Notes under the pieces: generated by a model
The model's input: only the letters and a program-made list of their open reading frames with translations
Databases searched by the model: none
Told to the model about the DNA's origin: nothing
Assembly: GCA_049317725.1 (NCBI GenBank)
Contig: JBMOHS010000143.1
Span: 1-10,190, forward strand
Direction: 5' to 3'
Origin: CAIOZW01 sp049317725
GTDB lineage: Bacteria > Acidobacteriota > Blastocatellia > RBC074
DNA: 10,190 nucleotides
Program-made: the position numbers and the translations under genes
In this document: positions 8,829 to 10,190 of the stretch, in pieces
Layout of the letters: every line of letters begins with the position of its first letter
How positions within the stretch are numbered: position 1 is the first letter of the stretch

Positions 8829-10190
8829 ATAAGAACGAAACGAGCAGCGACCCCAAGCTGATTCGCCATTTTGGCCCCCTCCAGGCGACCGCGCTCAATA
8901 TGTCGAACATGATCGGGATCGGCCCCTTCATCACCATTCCGCTGCTGATGTCGGCGATGGGGGGGCCACAAGCCCTGCTCGGCTGGATCATCGCGGTGCT
9001 GATCGTCATTCCGGACGGAATGGTCTGGAGTGAACTGGGAGCATCGATGCCGGGCTCTGGCGGCAGCTACCTCTACCTGCGCGATGGATTCGGCCGGCAG
9101 ACCTTCGGGCGGCTCATGGCGTTCCTCTTCATCTGGCAGTTCATCCTCAGCGGCCCCCTCGAGATCGCGTCAGGCTATATCGGCTTCGCCTCTTACCTTG
9201 GCTATCTCTGGAAGGACATGCCGACCTACGGTCCAAAGGCGGTCGTCATTCTGGTGGGTCTGCTCAACATCGCCCTGCTCTACCGACAGATCACCCACAT
9301 TGGCAAGATCACGGTCAGCCTCTGGGTGGGAACGATGGTCACGACCGGCGCCGTCATCCTGACGGGTCTCCTCCACTTCAATCCGGACATCGCCTTCGAC
9401 TTCCCTCCCGGAGCCTTCACCTTCTCGATGGGGTTTCTGCTTGGACTCGGAGCGGCTTCGCGGGTGGGGATCTATGACTATCTCGGCTATTACGATGTCT
9501 GCTATATCGGGGAGGAGGTCAAGAATCCGGGTCGAACCATTCCCCGCTCGATCATCATCAGCGTCGTCGCCGTCGCCTTGATCTACATTCTGATCAACCT
9601 CTCGATCATCGGAGTCGTCCCGTGGCGGGAGTTTGTCCCGGCGGCGGAGAAACCGGGCTCCCAGTTCGTCGTCTCGCTGATGATGGAGAAGGTCTACGGT
9701 CCAACGGTCGCCTCGGTCCTGACGGTCATGATTCTCTGGACGGCCTTCGGATCGGTCTTCGCGCTGCTGCTCGGATACTCGCGAATCCCCTTCGCAGCGG
9801 CGCGGGACGGCTACTTCTTCAAGGTCTTCGGGCGGTTACACCCCAAAGGAAAGTTCCCGTCGGTCTCGCTCCTGACGATCGGAGTGATCTCGATCGTCTG
9901 CAGCTTTCTGCCTCTCGGCATCGTCATCGACGTCCTGATCGCGACCCGCATCATCGTTCAGTTCATTGGGCAGATCGTCGCCGTCACCCTGCTGCGGCGG
10001 AACGCCCCGAATCTGGAACGCCCCTACCGGATGTGGTTCTACCCGATTCCGAGCCTGCTGGCTCTCCTCGGGTGGATCTTCGTCTTCTCAACCTCTGGGG
10101 GAGAGATCATCCTCTTCAGCTTCGTTGCGCTCGGGATCGGGATCGTCTCCTTCCTCGCCTGGTCCTACCGCTCGGCCCGCTGGCCATTTG
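8825..10190 (+). CDS. APC-superfamily amino acid permease, cut by the window edge
   Basis: The reading frame is open for 455 codons from the ATG at 8825 to the end of the window, with no stop. It is an inner-membrane transporter with about twelve hydrophobic segments. Family signs are NMIGIGPFIT in the first membrane segment (25-38), MPGSGGSYLYL (75-85), the GEEVKNPGRTIPRS signature (229-242), the YSRIPFAAARDG segment (318-329) followed by FPSVSL, and ERPYRMWFYP near 400. These match the amino acid-polyamine-organocation superfamily, probably a proton- or exchange-driven amino acid transporter; the substrate cannot be told. The full protein is likely only some tens of residues longer. The start overlaps the NUDIX stop as ATGA, and GGAAGA (8813-8818) inside the NUDIX gene serves as the likely ribosome binding site. 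Confidence 0.92.
   Translation, partial: MNKNETSSDPKLIRHFGPLQATALNMSNMIGIGPFITIPLLMSAMGGPQALLGWIIAVLIVIPDGMVWSELGASMPGSGGSYLYLRDGFGRQTFGRLMAFLFIWQFILSGPLEIASGYIGFASYLGYLWKDMPTYGPKAVVILVGLLNIALLYRQITHIGKITVSLWVGTMVTTGAVILTGLLHFNPDIAFDFPPGAFTFSMGFLLGLGAASRVGIYDYLGYYDVCYIGEEVKNPGRTIPRSIIISVVAVALIYILINLSIIGVVPWREFVPAAEKPGSQFVVSLMMEKVYGPTVASVLTVMILWTAFGSVFALLLGYSRIPFAAARDGYFFKVFGRLHPKGKFPSVSLLTIGVISIVCSFLPLGIVIDVLIATRIIVQFIGQIVAVTLLRRNAPNLERPYRMWFYPIPSLLALLGWIFVFSTSGGEIILFSFVALGIGIVSFLAWSYRSARWPF

Overview
This is a roughly 60% GC bacterial window that most resembles an Acidobacteriota genome. The main reason is the large Oar-type TonB-dependent receptor with an N-terminal carboxypeptidase-regulatory-like domain, a family strongly expanded in that phylum. 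The neighbouring two-part LolA-like secreted protein, the DUF4159 protein and the Thermus-type 7Fe ferredoxin fit the same assignment. The receptor shows the organism has an outer membrane. The phylum call is inference from gene content; there is no rRNA or other marker here.

Left part (1-5780, + strand): a promoter-like site and a long, apparently structured leader precede the receptor gene (346-3879), which ends in two hairpins, the second a terminator. A second gene with its own extended -10 type promoter follows (4191-5780). It encodes an exported protein with two LolA/LolB-like halves joined by a charged helix. Both products are envelope proteins, but the terminator and second promoter suggest separate transcription.

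Middle part (5781-7695, - strand): a long hairpin with a T tract on the minus strand separates the convergent genes. Then come a 7Fe ferredoxin gene (5902-6162), a 391-base gap with a short 15-base repeat and a possible promoter, a DUF4159 gene (6554-7384), and an unrecognised 93-residue gene just upstream of it (7414-7695).

Right part (7696-10190, + strand): the intergenic region holds a 194-base MITE-like element (7804-7997). It has 14-base terminal inverted repeats, the left one starting GTAA, and exact 8-base flanking direct repeats, which resembles the ends of IS66-family elements. Inside are two 49-base near-identical direct repeats. A promoter-like site with an inverted repeat over its -10 precedes a NUDIX hydrolase gene (8187-8828). 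That gene overlaps an APC-superfamily permease gene by four bases (ATGA); the permease runs off the right edge.

No RNA gene, CRISPR array or defence system was seen. The genes are mostly ordinary housekeeping and envelope functions. The MITE-like element and the structured receptor leader are the parts most worth a second look.
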